From positions 25,987,816 through 26,051,815 of the forward strand of contig JAQNBH010000012.1 of the NCBI GenBank assembly GCA_028752905.1: DNA of 64,000 nucleotides, in the 5' to 3' direction. Source of the stretch: Cladorhizidae sp. MBARI D1340-BT2. Taxonomy: Eukaryota > Porifera > Demospongiae > Poecilosclerida > Cladorhizidae. Shown piece by piece: positions 51,850-63,079 of the stretch. The position numbers and the translations under genes were made by a program. The notes beneath the pieces are model-generated. The model did not search any database. It worked only from the letters and a program-made list of their open reading frames with translations, and was not told the DNA's origin. Within the stretch, counting starts at the first letter, position 1, and each line of letters starts with the position of its first letter.

Positions 51850-52700
51850 GAATTACTTGCGTGAATGCAGCAATAGTCTTGTTATGCTTGTATTCGCTCA
51901 CAAACCTAAATTGTAAAACTCTGGTTGCTTAGCAACCCCATTTATAATGAGTACTTATGCAAATTATTCAAAGCTACTAAATAAATCATACCCAGTCAAT
52001 GCCCTACCTAAATACTTAATCAAATAGGAGCAGAGGAACACGCTCATGAGCCACACTACATAAGGAGCTAGCTGTGTTTGGTGGTATGCATAGATTTCTG
52101 GAGAGTGTGCAATGTTCACATACCAGACCATTTCCACATACCACACCCACAATAATACTAATCTCTAGCAGGTTGGGTAGAACAGTTGTATCACATGGTT
52201 GTGGACTTAATTAGGATGGGAAGCAGGTTGAAGGAGGCTGCTAGCTCCACCCAAACATAACCATATGCTACTATGATTTTGCTGCCACAAGAAAAAGTGG
52301 TAACTTAAGTCATCATTTATCGGCCGAGGTTTGCGCTTCAGCTCATAACTTAGCTTTGGATCACTTTCAGAACTTGGTTCTAGGTTATAATCAAAGACCA
52401 AAGCCTCTTTAATTAGTCTATAAACTTAACCCCAGTGATTTTCTTTTAGTTAGAAAGGAAAGAAATCCATAAAGCTTAGCGTATCCACTAGCATCAATTG
52501 TCGGCTTGGCGTACATTTTACATATTGGCCACTGGAGCAAATCGCGCCATATCTAATTTCCGTTTCAAAATAGTTCTTCAAAACGAGCACCACTTAACTA
52601 AGCGGGAGAAACTGTTCCTTACAAGCAATTTTCATTAAATTCTTATGTCTCAAAAATTTACAGAAGTGAGATAGAGGACACTTTATTACTGGTATTATGA
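51850..52700. other. No recognised gene
   Basis: Frames on both strands are short and have no known domain. Confidence 0.4.
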
Positions 52701-53594
52701 TATCAAGATGATCTACACATTCCTCACAGTTCCATCAGCCATTCTCTTTCAGTGTCTATGTCATCATCATAACAACCAAAGCAGCCACAACACAGGTCCG
52801 TATGAACGATCTCATCTAGCTCATCTTGGTCTTTCTTTTACTTTAGTCGAATGATGTGACTGGCCTCAGTAGAAACCACTGATGCTTCTGCGATTGACTT
52901 CTGCTTCTATGCATTCTTGGCATTCCTCTCAGTGGCCTTGCAAGCCTTTTCGACTGCTTTGCGAGTATTTTCCTGAGCCCTCCTGTCAGCTTGGTAAGCT
53001 CTTTCATCTGCCTTGCATTTTAGTTCCTCTTCTCTTTGCTTCTTTTTCAACTCTCTCTCCTTTTTCTCATTTCCTTTGCTACTCATTGCTTCTGATCTTC
53101 CTTCTCCTTCAATACACGCTAACATTCACTACTTGTTAGAACACGAGCTGTTCCTGTCTTAGGCCTCTTGGGAGTACTTGTCAATGTTGGTAAGTTGATC
53201 AAATCAGAAAACGCAGAATGTTTAGTGGATGTCACTAAAGATGAACTTGAAATAGGTGTTGGAGTAGTATCTGAAATGGACAAGGATGCTGACGATATGT
53301 GTGGAAGGGATGTTGAAGGAGGATTGGAATTTTGAATGTGAGATGTTAAGGGAGTATAATAGAATCAAATGGTAAAAATGAGTTCCAACTACTTTTGCAT
53401 ACTGCTTCGGGTGATGAATTTTCAGCGAGGCTTCATACCTTGGTTCAAACAGATCGTAACCTTCTTCATACCTGCTAACATATCTTAACTCATCTTCAAC
53501 AGAAAACATTGCATTGTTGTCAGTGAGATGCATATCTCCAGAAAAGTCCACGTAACCAAGGCCTTCTTTTTAAGCAGAAGATGAATTATACGAT

Positions 53595-54012
53595 CTCCAT
53601 CTCTAGGATCTCCAAGGATCAAATCACCAGGGACTCCAGGGTTCGAGTCGTCAGAGGCTCGGGGTTAGAGTCACTAAAGACTCCAGGGTTTGGATCACTA
53701 GGGTCTCCAGGGTTCGAATCACCAGAGGCTCGGGGTTAGAGTCACTAGAGACTCCAGGGTTTGGATCACTAGGGTCTCCAGGGTTCGAATCACCAGAGGC
53801 TCGGGGTTAGAGTCACTAGAGACTCCAGGGTTTGGATCACTAGGGTCTCCAGGGTTCGAATCACCAGAGGCTCGGGGTTAGAGTCACTAGAGACTCCAGG
53901 GTTTGGATCACTAGGGTCTCCAGGGTTCGAATCACCAGAGGCTCGGGGTTAGAGTCTCACTAGAGACTCCAGGGTTTGGATGACTAGGGTCTCCAGGGTT
54001 CGAATCACCAGC
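53595..54012. repeat. 71-bp minisatellite in the Tigger relic, about 6 units
   Basis: GGGGTTAGAGTCAC recurs at 53661, 53732 and 53803. Each unit holds two related halves with AGGGTTTGGATCACTAGGGT and CCAGGGTTCGAATCACCAGA. The copies in the middle are identical; the outer ones diverge. Confidence 0.95.
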
Positions 54013-54117
54013 GACTTGATCTCAATCTCCTGCAGCCTGATATTCATCTCCACCACTACCAACATCTCTGTCTTCTAGGTCACTACCACCATTTCTCACA
54101 CCTGAATCATGTTAATA

Positions 54118-54200
54118 GCAGTGTGTGTGTGTGTGCATGTGTATATGTGTGTGTGTGTGTGCATGTGTATATGTGCGTGTGTGTGTGTGTCTCCTGAATA
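54118..54200 (+). repeat. TG microsatellite
   Basis: TGTGTG runs separated by CATGTGTATATG, repeated twice. Confidence 0.95.
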
Positions 54201-55190
54201 AATAGCAGTGAGTGAATGAGTGCATGCGCATGTCTGTGTCTGTGTTAGTCTAAAGTAACATTATTACATTTTTAATTGCGTTATTTTGAACAAGCCTTAT
54301 TACTCAGTCACACAATAAAATATTCCAGTGTCTCAATGCTGATGTGCATGATTGGCATGTGAGCATGTGTGTGTAGAGTGAGGAACAGAGAACTTGCTAA
54401 GGTCTCCTCCACTGCAAGTATCATCACTATCTGCATATCTGTTGCACTGCATCTTGATTAAATGGAAATACTCCAGCCTTCTTAAATCTGTTGTAGATGT
54501 TTGCATGAGGACAACACATAGCTAAGCATTCCGAAACATGCTGCAGAAGTAAAGCTTAGAGATGACTTCGTCAGGATAATTTCGATAAAATTTGTGATGT
54601 GCCTCCTGTCAATGTTGTTTCAATGGTCCAAAACGACTGCAGTCTAGAGGTTGACATTCATGGGTGGTGTGAGCAGGGAAACAAAAGATGATCACTTCAT
54701 TATCTCTGGCAAATTGAATGCTGCTCAGCTCAAAGTGTGAGCTGTGGCCATCCAGTAGTGGGTATTGTGACACTGCATTCACTAGGATTCAGCAAAAAAT
54801 AGAAGAGTTCTTGTTCAACCTAACCTTTATCACTGACTCCTTAACGGGAGCCACGTATCTCATCCTTGGTCCAAAGTATATTCAACTGTTTGGCAGTGAA
54901 TATAATGAAAGGCGGAAGGCATTGGCCTGTAGCACTTCCACACCCTATAACATTAATTTGTGCTTTTTTCCCCAGAAACGATACCGGACCTTTTTCTGCC
55001 CTTTTGCAGCAATGACTCTAGGGGGAAATCCAAATTCATCATATATGCTTCTCAAAAGTTCGAAGTAGGCATTAATATTTTCTGCACTGACGGAATCCAT
55101 TCTCACTCCAGCAGTAGCATCACCAGCACAAAGCCGAAGAATAGGATTTCTCTTCAGAAACTTCTGTGCCACCACGCATTGGTGCCTTTT

Positions 55191-55480
55191 TAAGGAGGGA
55201 CAGTTGCATTTGTGGGGGGAGAGTGGCCCACACCCCTTTTCCCCCCTTGTGGTTACAACTTTATAACTCCATAGATTCCGTGGTGTGGACTTGATATATA
55301 GCTCAAAAGATAGATCTCTCTTTGTGCTCTCTGTTGATACTAAAATATTTTTTATAAGTTGCCAAGTTACGGGAGCTACAAGTGGAGGGAACCTGAAAAA
55401 CCTGAATGCCTGAATTGGCTGCATAAATATCTCCAGATTGCCAAGTGCTAAAGAGTTGTAATTACCACAGTGGCTAGACT
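55191..55480 (+). repeat. Foldback element F1, left arm
   Basis: Starting AAGGAGGGACAG, this arm contains TGTGGTTACAACTTTATAAC, CTTGATATATAGCTCAAAAG and CTCCAGATTGCCAAGTGC. It is the inverse complement of 57585-57845 and a direct relative of 55780-56035. It is cut off by the hAT element at 55481. Confidence 0.8.
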
Positions 55481-55779
55481 CACAGGGGTTCTTAACCTTT
55501 TTTTAGTCAAGGACCCTTTTGGTAGTAGTCTGGCAAAAGCTACGGACCCCTCCCCAGAAAAATGCAATAAACAATTTGGAAATAATGTATTGGTAATTTC
55601 CTTAACATATATACATTATGTCTGAATCAAAAAAGAAAAAAATTATTCATGTCCGCTCTAAAATACATTACAATGAAAAGTTGTTGTTGTTTGTTGTGAA
55701 CTAGAAGTTGAAATTCTGGAGTTGTCTTTGATAAGGCAACACGCATGTCATGTCTAACATCCTCAATTTTTTCTTTTAG

Positions 55780-56187
55780 AAGGAGGGGACAGGTGCATTT
55801 TTTAATTTTTTTACTTATGGTTACAACTTTAGATCTCCATAGATTCTGCAAACTTCATGTTATGGACTTGATATATATTAAAAGATAGGTCTCTCTCTGT
55901 GCTCTCTTTTGATACAAAAATTTGTTTCATAGGTACAAGGTACTAGACAAGTGGAGGGACCTCAAAACCTCCTGAAACCTCCACATAAATAACTCCAGAT
56001 TGCTAAGTGCTAAAGACTTAAAATTGGTACCAGACAGAAAGCCCTCCTCTATTCAACGACTATTTTCATTAGGCATTAAAATGTAAGTATGCGGTCAAGC
56101 ACGTGGGTGAAAAATAATTTTTAATGAAATTCATTTTCCACCCGTGCGCTGACCGTGTACTTACATTTTAACGCCTAATGAAAACAG
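55780..56187 (+). repeat. Foldback element F2 inside the hAT element
   Basis: 55780-56035 repeats the F1 arm (AGGAGGGGACAG, TGGTTACAACTTTAGATC, CTCCAGATTGCTAAGTGC), and 56047-56187 is a hairpin core: CCTCTATTCAACGACTATTT with CATTAGGC and the inverse GCCTAATGAAAACAG. The far arm is missing. Confidence 0.75.
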
Positions 56188-56194
56188 TTCTTTC

Positions 56195-57010
56195 AGGATT
56201 TTTGGTAGAGTTTTTGATGCCAGTGCATGGCGATGTAGAAAACAGTGACATGAGGAGCTTCTTTCTTCACTAAAGCAGCCAAACCAGATGTGTTACCAAG
56301 CATTGCAGGTGCTCCATCTGTGCATAAAGTACCCAAATGTTTTTTCCAGTCAAAACCTTGCTTGGCAAAGAAACTTTTCACCATATCAAATATGTCAATG
56401 GCTTTTGTTGTTTCCAATAGTGGCTCACAAGATTAAAAGGCATCAACATGAACATAACGGACAAAAGCAAGTAGTTGACTACATTGGGAAATGTCAGTAC
56501 TTTCATCCAGTTGCATACTGGTGTAGGTGCCAACTCTTCCATGACTTAGAAGAAATATCAACTATTCTGGAATGTATGATGTCATTTGACAAAGGGATTG
56601 CTTCGATTTTCTTCCTCTGCTCCAATCCACAAACCAGCTCAACCATATCCAGTGCACATGGCTTCACTAAAGTCTCCCCAATTGTGTGCGGCTTCTTTTC
56701 TTTGGCAATCTGATAAGCAACCTTGTAAGAAGTATCAAGACAAGGCTTTTGCGTTGGGGCAAATCCAAGCTTTGGCAAATTTCCAGCCTTCTCAAATCGA
56801 GCCTCCTTTGCATGAAATATATCTGCACTCTCTGATACATTTTCAGGATGTACAGACATGAGGTGCTTTGTTGGCTTCATGCTTCCATTGATAAGAACTT
56901 TGCCACACAAGAAACACTGTGGCTTTTGTGTCCCATCACGCTCAGTGATGCAAGTAAAACCAAAGGCTACATAGAGTCTTCATTGCACTTCCTTTTCTTT
57001 TACATTTTTT
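56195..57010 (-). pseudogene. hAT transposase fragment with BED-type zinc finger (ZBED5/SCAND3-like)
   Basis: Minus-strand order: AFGFTCITERDGTQKPQC and CFLCGKVLINGSMKPTKH (zinc-binding cysteines), SVHPENVSESADIFHAKEAR, SYKVAYQIAKEKKPHTIGET, LVKPCALDMVELVCGLEQRK, AIPLSNDIIHSRIVDISS, then shifts, and ETTKAIDIFDMVKSFFAKQG, FDWKKHLGTLCTDGAPAMLG and APHVTVF. These are the ordered N-terminal and core blocks of hAT transposases domesticated in vertebrates as ZBED5-like genes. The His-rich region after CTDGAPAM and the dimerisation end are absent. Foldback F2 lies exactly where the gene stops. Confidence 0.75.
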
Positions 57011-57392
57011 GGGTTCAAGCTGAGCTAGAAGTCTTGCTATAAAAAGCTAGTGGAAGTGCAATAAATCATGATCAGGGCTGCAGTAAATGGAACCCTGAAT
57101 GAAGTGTGATGAGACACATGAACCCACATGAATGAAGTGTGATGTCTGACACATAACAATTTAGCAAAAAAGTATCAGTAAGTTTGGTCACCACCATATT
57201 TAAAAAGGTGGTAATGCTTAGATTCAGAAAGTTTGTTACCACTTTGTGGAAATTAGATATTTCTTACTCCTGGGCTTCACCTTAGGATCCTCCACAAATT
57301 ATGAGTATATATTTTAGTTATGTTGTGTACCTAGTTCGTGGACCCCCTAAATCCCAATGGACCCCAGGTAAGAACCTATGGGCTAGAGGAAG

Positions 57393-57575
57393 ATCCCCTC
57401 TATTCAATGAGTGTTTTCATTAGGCTAAAATGTAAGTCGTGATCAAGCACGTGGGTGGAAAATGAATTTCGTTAATAATTCATAAAACCCATTTTCCACC
57501 CACGCGCTTGACCATGTACTTATGTTTTAGCGCCTAATGAAAACACTCATTGAATAGAGGAGAGCTTCCTCTTGC
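57393..57575. repeat. Foldback F1 hairpin core
   Basis: CCTCTATTCAATGAGTGTTT CATTAGG on the left and its inverse complement on the right (ending at about 57563), with GCACGTGGGTGGAAAATG-type inverted blocks inside. The RNA or single strand would fold into one long hairpin. Confidence 0.9.
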
Positions 57576-57845
57576 CAGTGGGCTAATTTCAAATCTTTAG
57601 CACTTTGCAATCTGGAGATATTTATGCAGGCATTCAGGTTTTGAAGTTCCCTCCACTTTAGGTCTAGTAACTTGTACATATTAAAAATATTTTAGTATTA
57701 AAAGAGAGCATACAGAGAGACCTATCTTTTGAGCTATATATCAAGTCCATACCATGAAGTTTAAAGAATCTACGGAGCTATAAAGTGGTAACCACAAGTT
57801 TTTTTAAACATTTTTTTTAATGCTACTGTCCCCCCCTTGTCCCCT
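57576..57845 (-). repeat. Foldback F1, right arm
   Basis: The inverse complement of the left arm at 55191-55480 (GCACTTTGCAATCTGGAG, CTATCTTTTGAGCTATATAT, GTGGTAACCACAAG), ending CTACTGTCCCCCC. Confidence 0.8.
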
Positions 57846-60599
57846 TCTGTGCTTAACATACATTTCCACTAAACATTTAACATCACGCCGAGTCTTGCCA
57901 ACCCCTATCTCTTCTTGAAACTAGCTATCATCCCTTACCAAATCATTATGATGCTCTTGTACCCACTGGCTTTGGTAGGGAGGTAATCTTTCACTCCCCC
58001 TCTGTTCCAACACCTCTGAACAGATGTGTGGTATATTAATGTAAGCTCACTATACTAATAAACTCATGCACAAAATTTGGCACTACAGATAATGATATCA
58101 ATGCTAACTTGAGAAAATTAATAAGCCAGCAAAATTCTGGAAAGTCAGAACCATCATTGAGTCCAGAGCCTTTCTTGCCTAGCATAGAGGTTTGGTAACA
58201 GTTAGCTATTGAACTGAAAAAAGCCCTCTCTAAGAGTATTTTATTTTCCTGATAAAGGCTAGAGCATCTAGTCAAAACGTCGAGACAATACAATTCCAAG
58301 TTGATTATGGAGAAGGTTATTGTAATGTTATTATGACAACTAAGAGTTCATTATATTTCTGCGTGGTCATCCCGAGCCCTTTAATTGTGTGTACTTATAG
58401 GCATTAAATAATTTCATGCAAAGAGTCACCTTGTATTAAAGACCTGCATGAGAAAAGCAAGCAAAGCTTCAGTATGAAGAATGTGTGCTAAATCTGATGA
58501 AGACAAAGAGCAAGTGATGTATGTATGTCCTACCTCACATACAGATATAGTAGAGTCTGATAAATAAATTTATTCTAGGTGGTCATTTGGTTGAGACAAA
58601 ACATTGCACAAGATTTGTTCAAATTTTATTGGAAACCTGACACGACCAGTGATGTTATATAGAGACTTGTAACAAATTTCAGCGAATCAATGACAAGTTT
58701 ACCAAATCCTCCACCCAAACCAGAAGTTTTGGAAACATCTATCTCTATATACAGCAAGAATTCCATATAATTATACACAAAAAAATGCTAATTGTTGGAT
58801 CTCATTGGTGCCACAAACCAAGGCTGAAAGCAAGTTTATTATTACACTTACTGATTATTTCATGAAATAGCAAGAAACTCAAGCATTGCCAAGCAAATGT
58901 GCTGAGGATTTGCCTTATTTATATATAGCCACTTGCAGGTATGAAGGTTACTGTAATGTTAAAATATCATAAAGTGCTACTCCCTATATGCACAGACGGT
59001 TTCTTTCATAGATGTTCTTATTTATTATAACGTTGTTACAGTCACATGCTAGTGGGTGGACATGATCGCTTATGGGTCAGGCATTGAAGAAAATAATGAC
59101 TTGGTACTTGGCCAGTTGGTGAGCTGGTGTCAGAATGTTGATAATGCAATCTGTTTTGGCAATATATTTACTCGAGTGAATTGATTTTTTTGGCTCACAA
59201 AAATGTGGCTACAGTCACAAGACATTCTTATTCAGTCATGTGGTGATTACCTGTAATTACAATTCAAGCTCTAGTGAGTGTCACTCTTTTCAATTTTATC
59301 TAATTTTTTAATAAAAGCAGAGTTACTGTGACCACAATTTCTTTTGGAAGGTGCACTCTCATCTACTCTAACAAATCTTTATCCAGCTGCTCTATAAATT
59401 CCTGTCCATCTGCTTTAGCAACTCCCCATTGCTTATTATGTTGTAGAAGTAAATGAGTGGTTTTATTGGCAGGTGAAGGGAGCCCTCAGTGAGGAGTTGA
59501 GGAAAACCAGGTATTACCGCACATGGCATATCCATGTATGTTTGTACCTATCTATCTATGTACTGTACATTTACCACCCATAGCACGAGTAAACAGGTCA
59601 CATGCTATGTGTAATATGCACTTATTTTAAATGGGAATGGCCATTGTAGTGAAGTGAACGAAAGAAAAATGACTGCAAAGGTAAGTGAGAATGGAGCTGC
59701 TTATGCAGAAAAGAGAACTGCACCCATAAATAAGCTAACTTGGTTCAATATGAGGAGGGTTTACTCTGGAAGCCATCTGTAAGTGCACTTGTACTGATAT
59801 CTGTTAAAATAGTTATATGAAGTATGAACAAAATTACTTGATACATATACATATATATTATAGTGAAGATATTTACAATTGTCGTTTCACATGGAATCCT
59901 TCCAACGAGGCTCCTGTGCTGGCTTGCTCAGTTTGGCTTTATCATACTGGAAATGATGATGAATGGATTTTGCACTGGCAGAAGAAGAGAATTGTGTGTG
60001 TTTGAAAATTATAAACACTTAAGAGGAGAGAGGGTAGGTGTATGCTTGGACACAAGAGAGAGAATCTGCCATGAATGCTCCCAAAGCTGAAGCAATGGGA
60101 AATCTATAAGACATGTTTTTCCATTAGCTAGCCACAAATAAACTCTAAACTTTTGATTTCACAAAATACAGGAATATTCCACGAAGCACATTAGAATAAT
60201 TAACACCACTTATAGGTACCACTTGAATCAGAGTGTTATTTTGTAACAGTACTTCATCTATCTACAAAACATGTTTGAACACTATCTAATCTTGGAGAGA
60301 GCTTTCAAAGTCAATCAGCTTTTTTACCTGTCATTCACCCAATAATGGACCTCCCTCCTCATCTTATATTATATATATATATAATATTTAAAGTATGTAA
60401 AAAGCTTATCTTCTGCAAACAAAATTACATCCATAGATTGAATTAAAAATATAGGTCTTAGAAAACACGTTGGTGTTTTTTAAAGACATTTGACCTTTAG
60501 ATGCCCACATAGGGTTGGAGCCGAGCAGTCAGTTAATGGAAACGGTGGGATTTTAAGTGTATAATTTACATGTCGGGAATCAGGTAACTATCACAGTGT
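57846..60599. other. No recognised gene
   Basis: AT-rich DNA. Near 58240-58290 the sequence GGCTAGAGCATCTAGTCAAA ACGTCGAGAC resembles a terminal motif of some retroelements, but nothing else supports it. Frames at 59817-60090 are unrecognised. Confidence 0.35.
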
Positions 60600-60830
60600 A
60601 GAAGAAGGTGGCATGAGAGAAAGTAAGCAATAGTAGGCTACATCTTGCTGCCAAGGAAATTAGTTATGAATAATAGAAATAGAGGACTGGAGAGTTTACT
60701 GCTTGGATCTGATCATAATTTAATATGGTGTGCGTTGACAGTAGGTAGATTGGAGGAAAGAGTGAGAGCTCTGCATTTTAACTGAAAAGTTGATGGTAAG
60801 ATGGAGTGGGAAGTGTACTAACAGGTTACG
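60600..60830 (+). pseudogene. LINE endonuclease scrap
   Basis: The plus frame near 60660-60830 reads SLLLGSDHNLIWCALTVGRL and KVDGKMEWEVY. The SDHN-x-xxW block is the C-terminal catalytic motif of apurinic-type LINE endonucleases, followed by the usual W..Y helix. Nothing else of the element is clear. Confidence 0.4.
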
Positions 60831-61029
60831 ATGAGTGTTTCAGATGATGGGAGGAATGCAAGAAGCACTAGGTGGGGAAGAGAAAAGGTATAAAGAACCA
60901 CAGAGGGATATTGTACTTCGGGAGGCTGAATAGGTATAGGAAAGAAGGAACTAACAAGATAGGGGCTGGTGGTCTCGTGAGATCTCAACCCAAGTGCATC
61001 CCCCCCCTCACATTCCACCTCCCTAGGGT

Positions 61030-61690
61030 CTAATGAACAAGGACTATATAGAGGATTGTTTGTGTAGAATGAATTCTCGCATCCTGAATAACAAACTCCG
61101 TGAATTCCAATCCTTGGTCTATTCTTTGGAAATTGATATCTTGGCTATTACTGAAACTTGGCTCTGCAATTCAATGAAGTGCTACCTTCGGGTTATACCA
61201 TTTATTGTCGTGATAGAATGGTGGTGTCTTGGTTGCTGTGTTTAACTTCTTGTCTATTCCTATCCACCTCCAACATTGAGTTAATTATTATTGAGTTATG
61301 CCTTCCCTGCTTATGCACCTAATCATGTTAACTTTGATCATCAGGTGCTAATTGTGCTAACATTGATCTTCAGGTAATCATGTTAATCTTGATCTTGAGG
61401 TAGTCACAGATATTCTCAGGAAGCAATGTAAAAATTATTCTGCTTGGTGATTTCAACTCTTGACAGGTCCTCTTCATTATGGCCATTTAGAGAATGCTAA
61501 TCCTTTTGTTATGATCAGTTCGATCTTCTCATTCTACTTGTCCATGACCAACCCACAGGCAGTGGAACATTCTTGACTTGGTTTGTACCAACTGCCCTGA
61601 GGATATTTTTTACCTTCATGTACAATCTGATTTCAGACTTGTCAAGTCAGGTCACTTCCTTACCTTTGCAGTTTAACTTGGCAGAATGGG
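61030..61690 (+). pseudogene. LINE endonuclease domain, decayed
   Basis: Plus-strand frames give NSRILNNKLREFQSLVYSLE and IDILAITETWLCNS (the N-terminal NxRSLxNK and ITETWL motifs with the catalytic Glu), then VKIILLGDFNS near 61420-61460 (LGDFN motif) and QWNILDLVCTNCPEDIFYLH near 61560. This is an APE-type endonuclease of a CR1/L2-like LINE. Frameshifts occur about every 150 bases. Confidence 0.7.
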
Positions 61691-63060
61691 TAAGCAGGTT
61701 TGTCAATGCCAAAGCTGAACTTTCTAACTTTCTTTGTGATGCCAACTTCTTTGACAATAATTGTAATCCTGAGGAGATTCAGCTTTCTGTCAAAAATACC
61801 TTGCATCCTGCTAGAGATTTGTGTATTCAGCAATGAATATCACAAATGGTTTGTGGAATGTGACACTTGGCACATAGCACAATGTTAGTGTTTAGTATAT
61901 CCTGTGGTTATCGACTTTTACTATCCTAAGATCATGCAGACTTGTCTACTCGATAAATATCATGTTATTAATAGACTGCTTGATTTTATATATTATAATA
62001 CATATGCCTGTTATTTAGTCTTGCAACCAATGAGACAGTCATGCCACATGGTGCACTCTTGAAAACCAGACATCTTTTGTCCTGCCAGGCTACCTCAACC
62101 GCCATCTTATTTCTCACTAACAAGTGAAGTTACATAAGCTGGAAGTTCTTTCTGCAAAGTCTACACACGCAAGAGATCATGTAATCCAGCAAGGGGTTAG
62201 CAGTGGTTGATGGGGGGTAATTGTGATTAGATAACCATTAATTGTATAATGAAAAGTGCAAGCAACCCTCCTACCCCTCAAAGTAATTGCATTAATTGTA
62301 TAGTTAAAACTGTTTGCTCCTGCATGCCATGTGGCCATACAGAGCTGCCATTTTATTGCAGAATGTCATTTCAAAGTACAGGCAATCTCTGGCAATTCAG
62401 CCTTCACATCTCTCCCCCTACCCATGCTTGCTGCTCTCCCCTCGTCTCTTGCACTACTGGCTGTCCAGCCCTCTTCTACTGGTATTAGATGTTTGATCCT
62501 CATCCCTTTCACTCACTGAAATTTCTGCTCTGGGAAGTGTCATTTGTAAATCCTCAGTTTCTCTGTTGGTACTGTATCAATTCTCTACTCCCTTTGTATT
62601 TCCCAGTCAACTTATCTTGCAGTTTCTGGCGCAGTCTCACTTGCTGCATCCCTTCTATTTCTCCGTCTCTCTTCTGCAGCTCTCCTGCTTTCTGTTACAC
62701 TCTGTATAGTTGTTGTTCAGTGCTGTGCAGCTTGCAGAGTAGCCACTTTGTACTTTCTTTAGGATTCATGTTGGCACACATGCGTATAATCGTGACACTA
62801 TTAGATGAATAGATAGTTATCCGGGATTTCCCGTAGTCGTGACGAAGGAATATTTTTTGATCTGTACATGCATATAAGCATGACACATGAACAGACTAGG
62901 CAAGTATTATATAGATTGTTACGAGTGGGTGTGGCTTAGCAAAAAATGGTCATGGCTAGGGTGAAGATGCTGCTTGGCTGAAAGTTATTGCCCTTGAAGG
63001 TTTTAGGGTTAGTAAAACGAACCCCTTTATAGTTAGTGCCTTTGATAGAGAGTTTTATGC
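61691..63060. other. Middle part of the LINE region; little readable
   Basis: The frame at 61680-61838 (AEWVSRFVNAKAELSNFLCD) may be the endonuclease-RT linker. From about 61900 to 63060 I recognise nothing; there are pyrimidine-rich stretches at 62400-62480 and 62600-62700. Confidence 0.35.
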
Positions 63061-63079
63061 TTTAGAATTAGCCGAGTTA

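Larger units (their letters stand above)
52700..55190 (-). pseudogene. pogo/Tigger-type transposase (DDE_1), broken
   Basis: Minus-strand order from 55190: RHQCVVAQKFLKRNPILRLC, VRMDSVSAENINAYFELLRS, PRVIAAKGQKKVRYRFWGKK (55040-54960), then PLLDGHSSHFELSSIQFARD with NEVIIFCFPAHTTHECQPLD near 54770-54650 (second catalytic Asp in LLDGHSSH), FGPLKQH, and DEVISKLYFCSMFRNA. A Ser/Pro/Asp-rich tail holding a 71-bp repeat follows, then RYEEGYDLFEPRYEASLKIH near 53470-53410, KTGTARVLTSSECLACIEGE near 53160-53100, a Lys/Glu-rich helix (53090-52910) and a cysteine-rich end CCGCFGCYDDDIDTE near 52790-52745. This is the usual layout of long pogo/Tigger transposases. The CENP-B-like DNA-binding head is missing, and stops and shifts are frequent. 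Confidence 0.8.
55481..57380 (-). mobile_element. hAT element (ZBED5/Buster-like) inserted in foldback F1
   Basis: The left end reads CACAGGGGTTCTTAACC and the right end GGTAAGAACCTATG, imperfect inverse complements, followed inward by GGACCCC-rich motifs as in hAT elements. GGCTAGA flanks both sides (55472-55478 and 57381-57387), a probable target duplication. Inside is a minus-strand transposase fragment and a second foldback copy (F2). Confidence 0.75.

Noticed and set aside
54945..55424. One 159-residue protein on the minus strand
   Set aside because: Its first 75 residues are translated from the foldback arm; only the part below 55190 is Tigger transposase.
58240..58300. Penelope-type element end
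   Set aside because: A single motif resembling a retroelement end, with no RT or endonuclease nearby.
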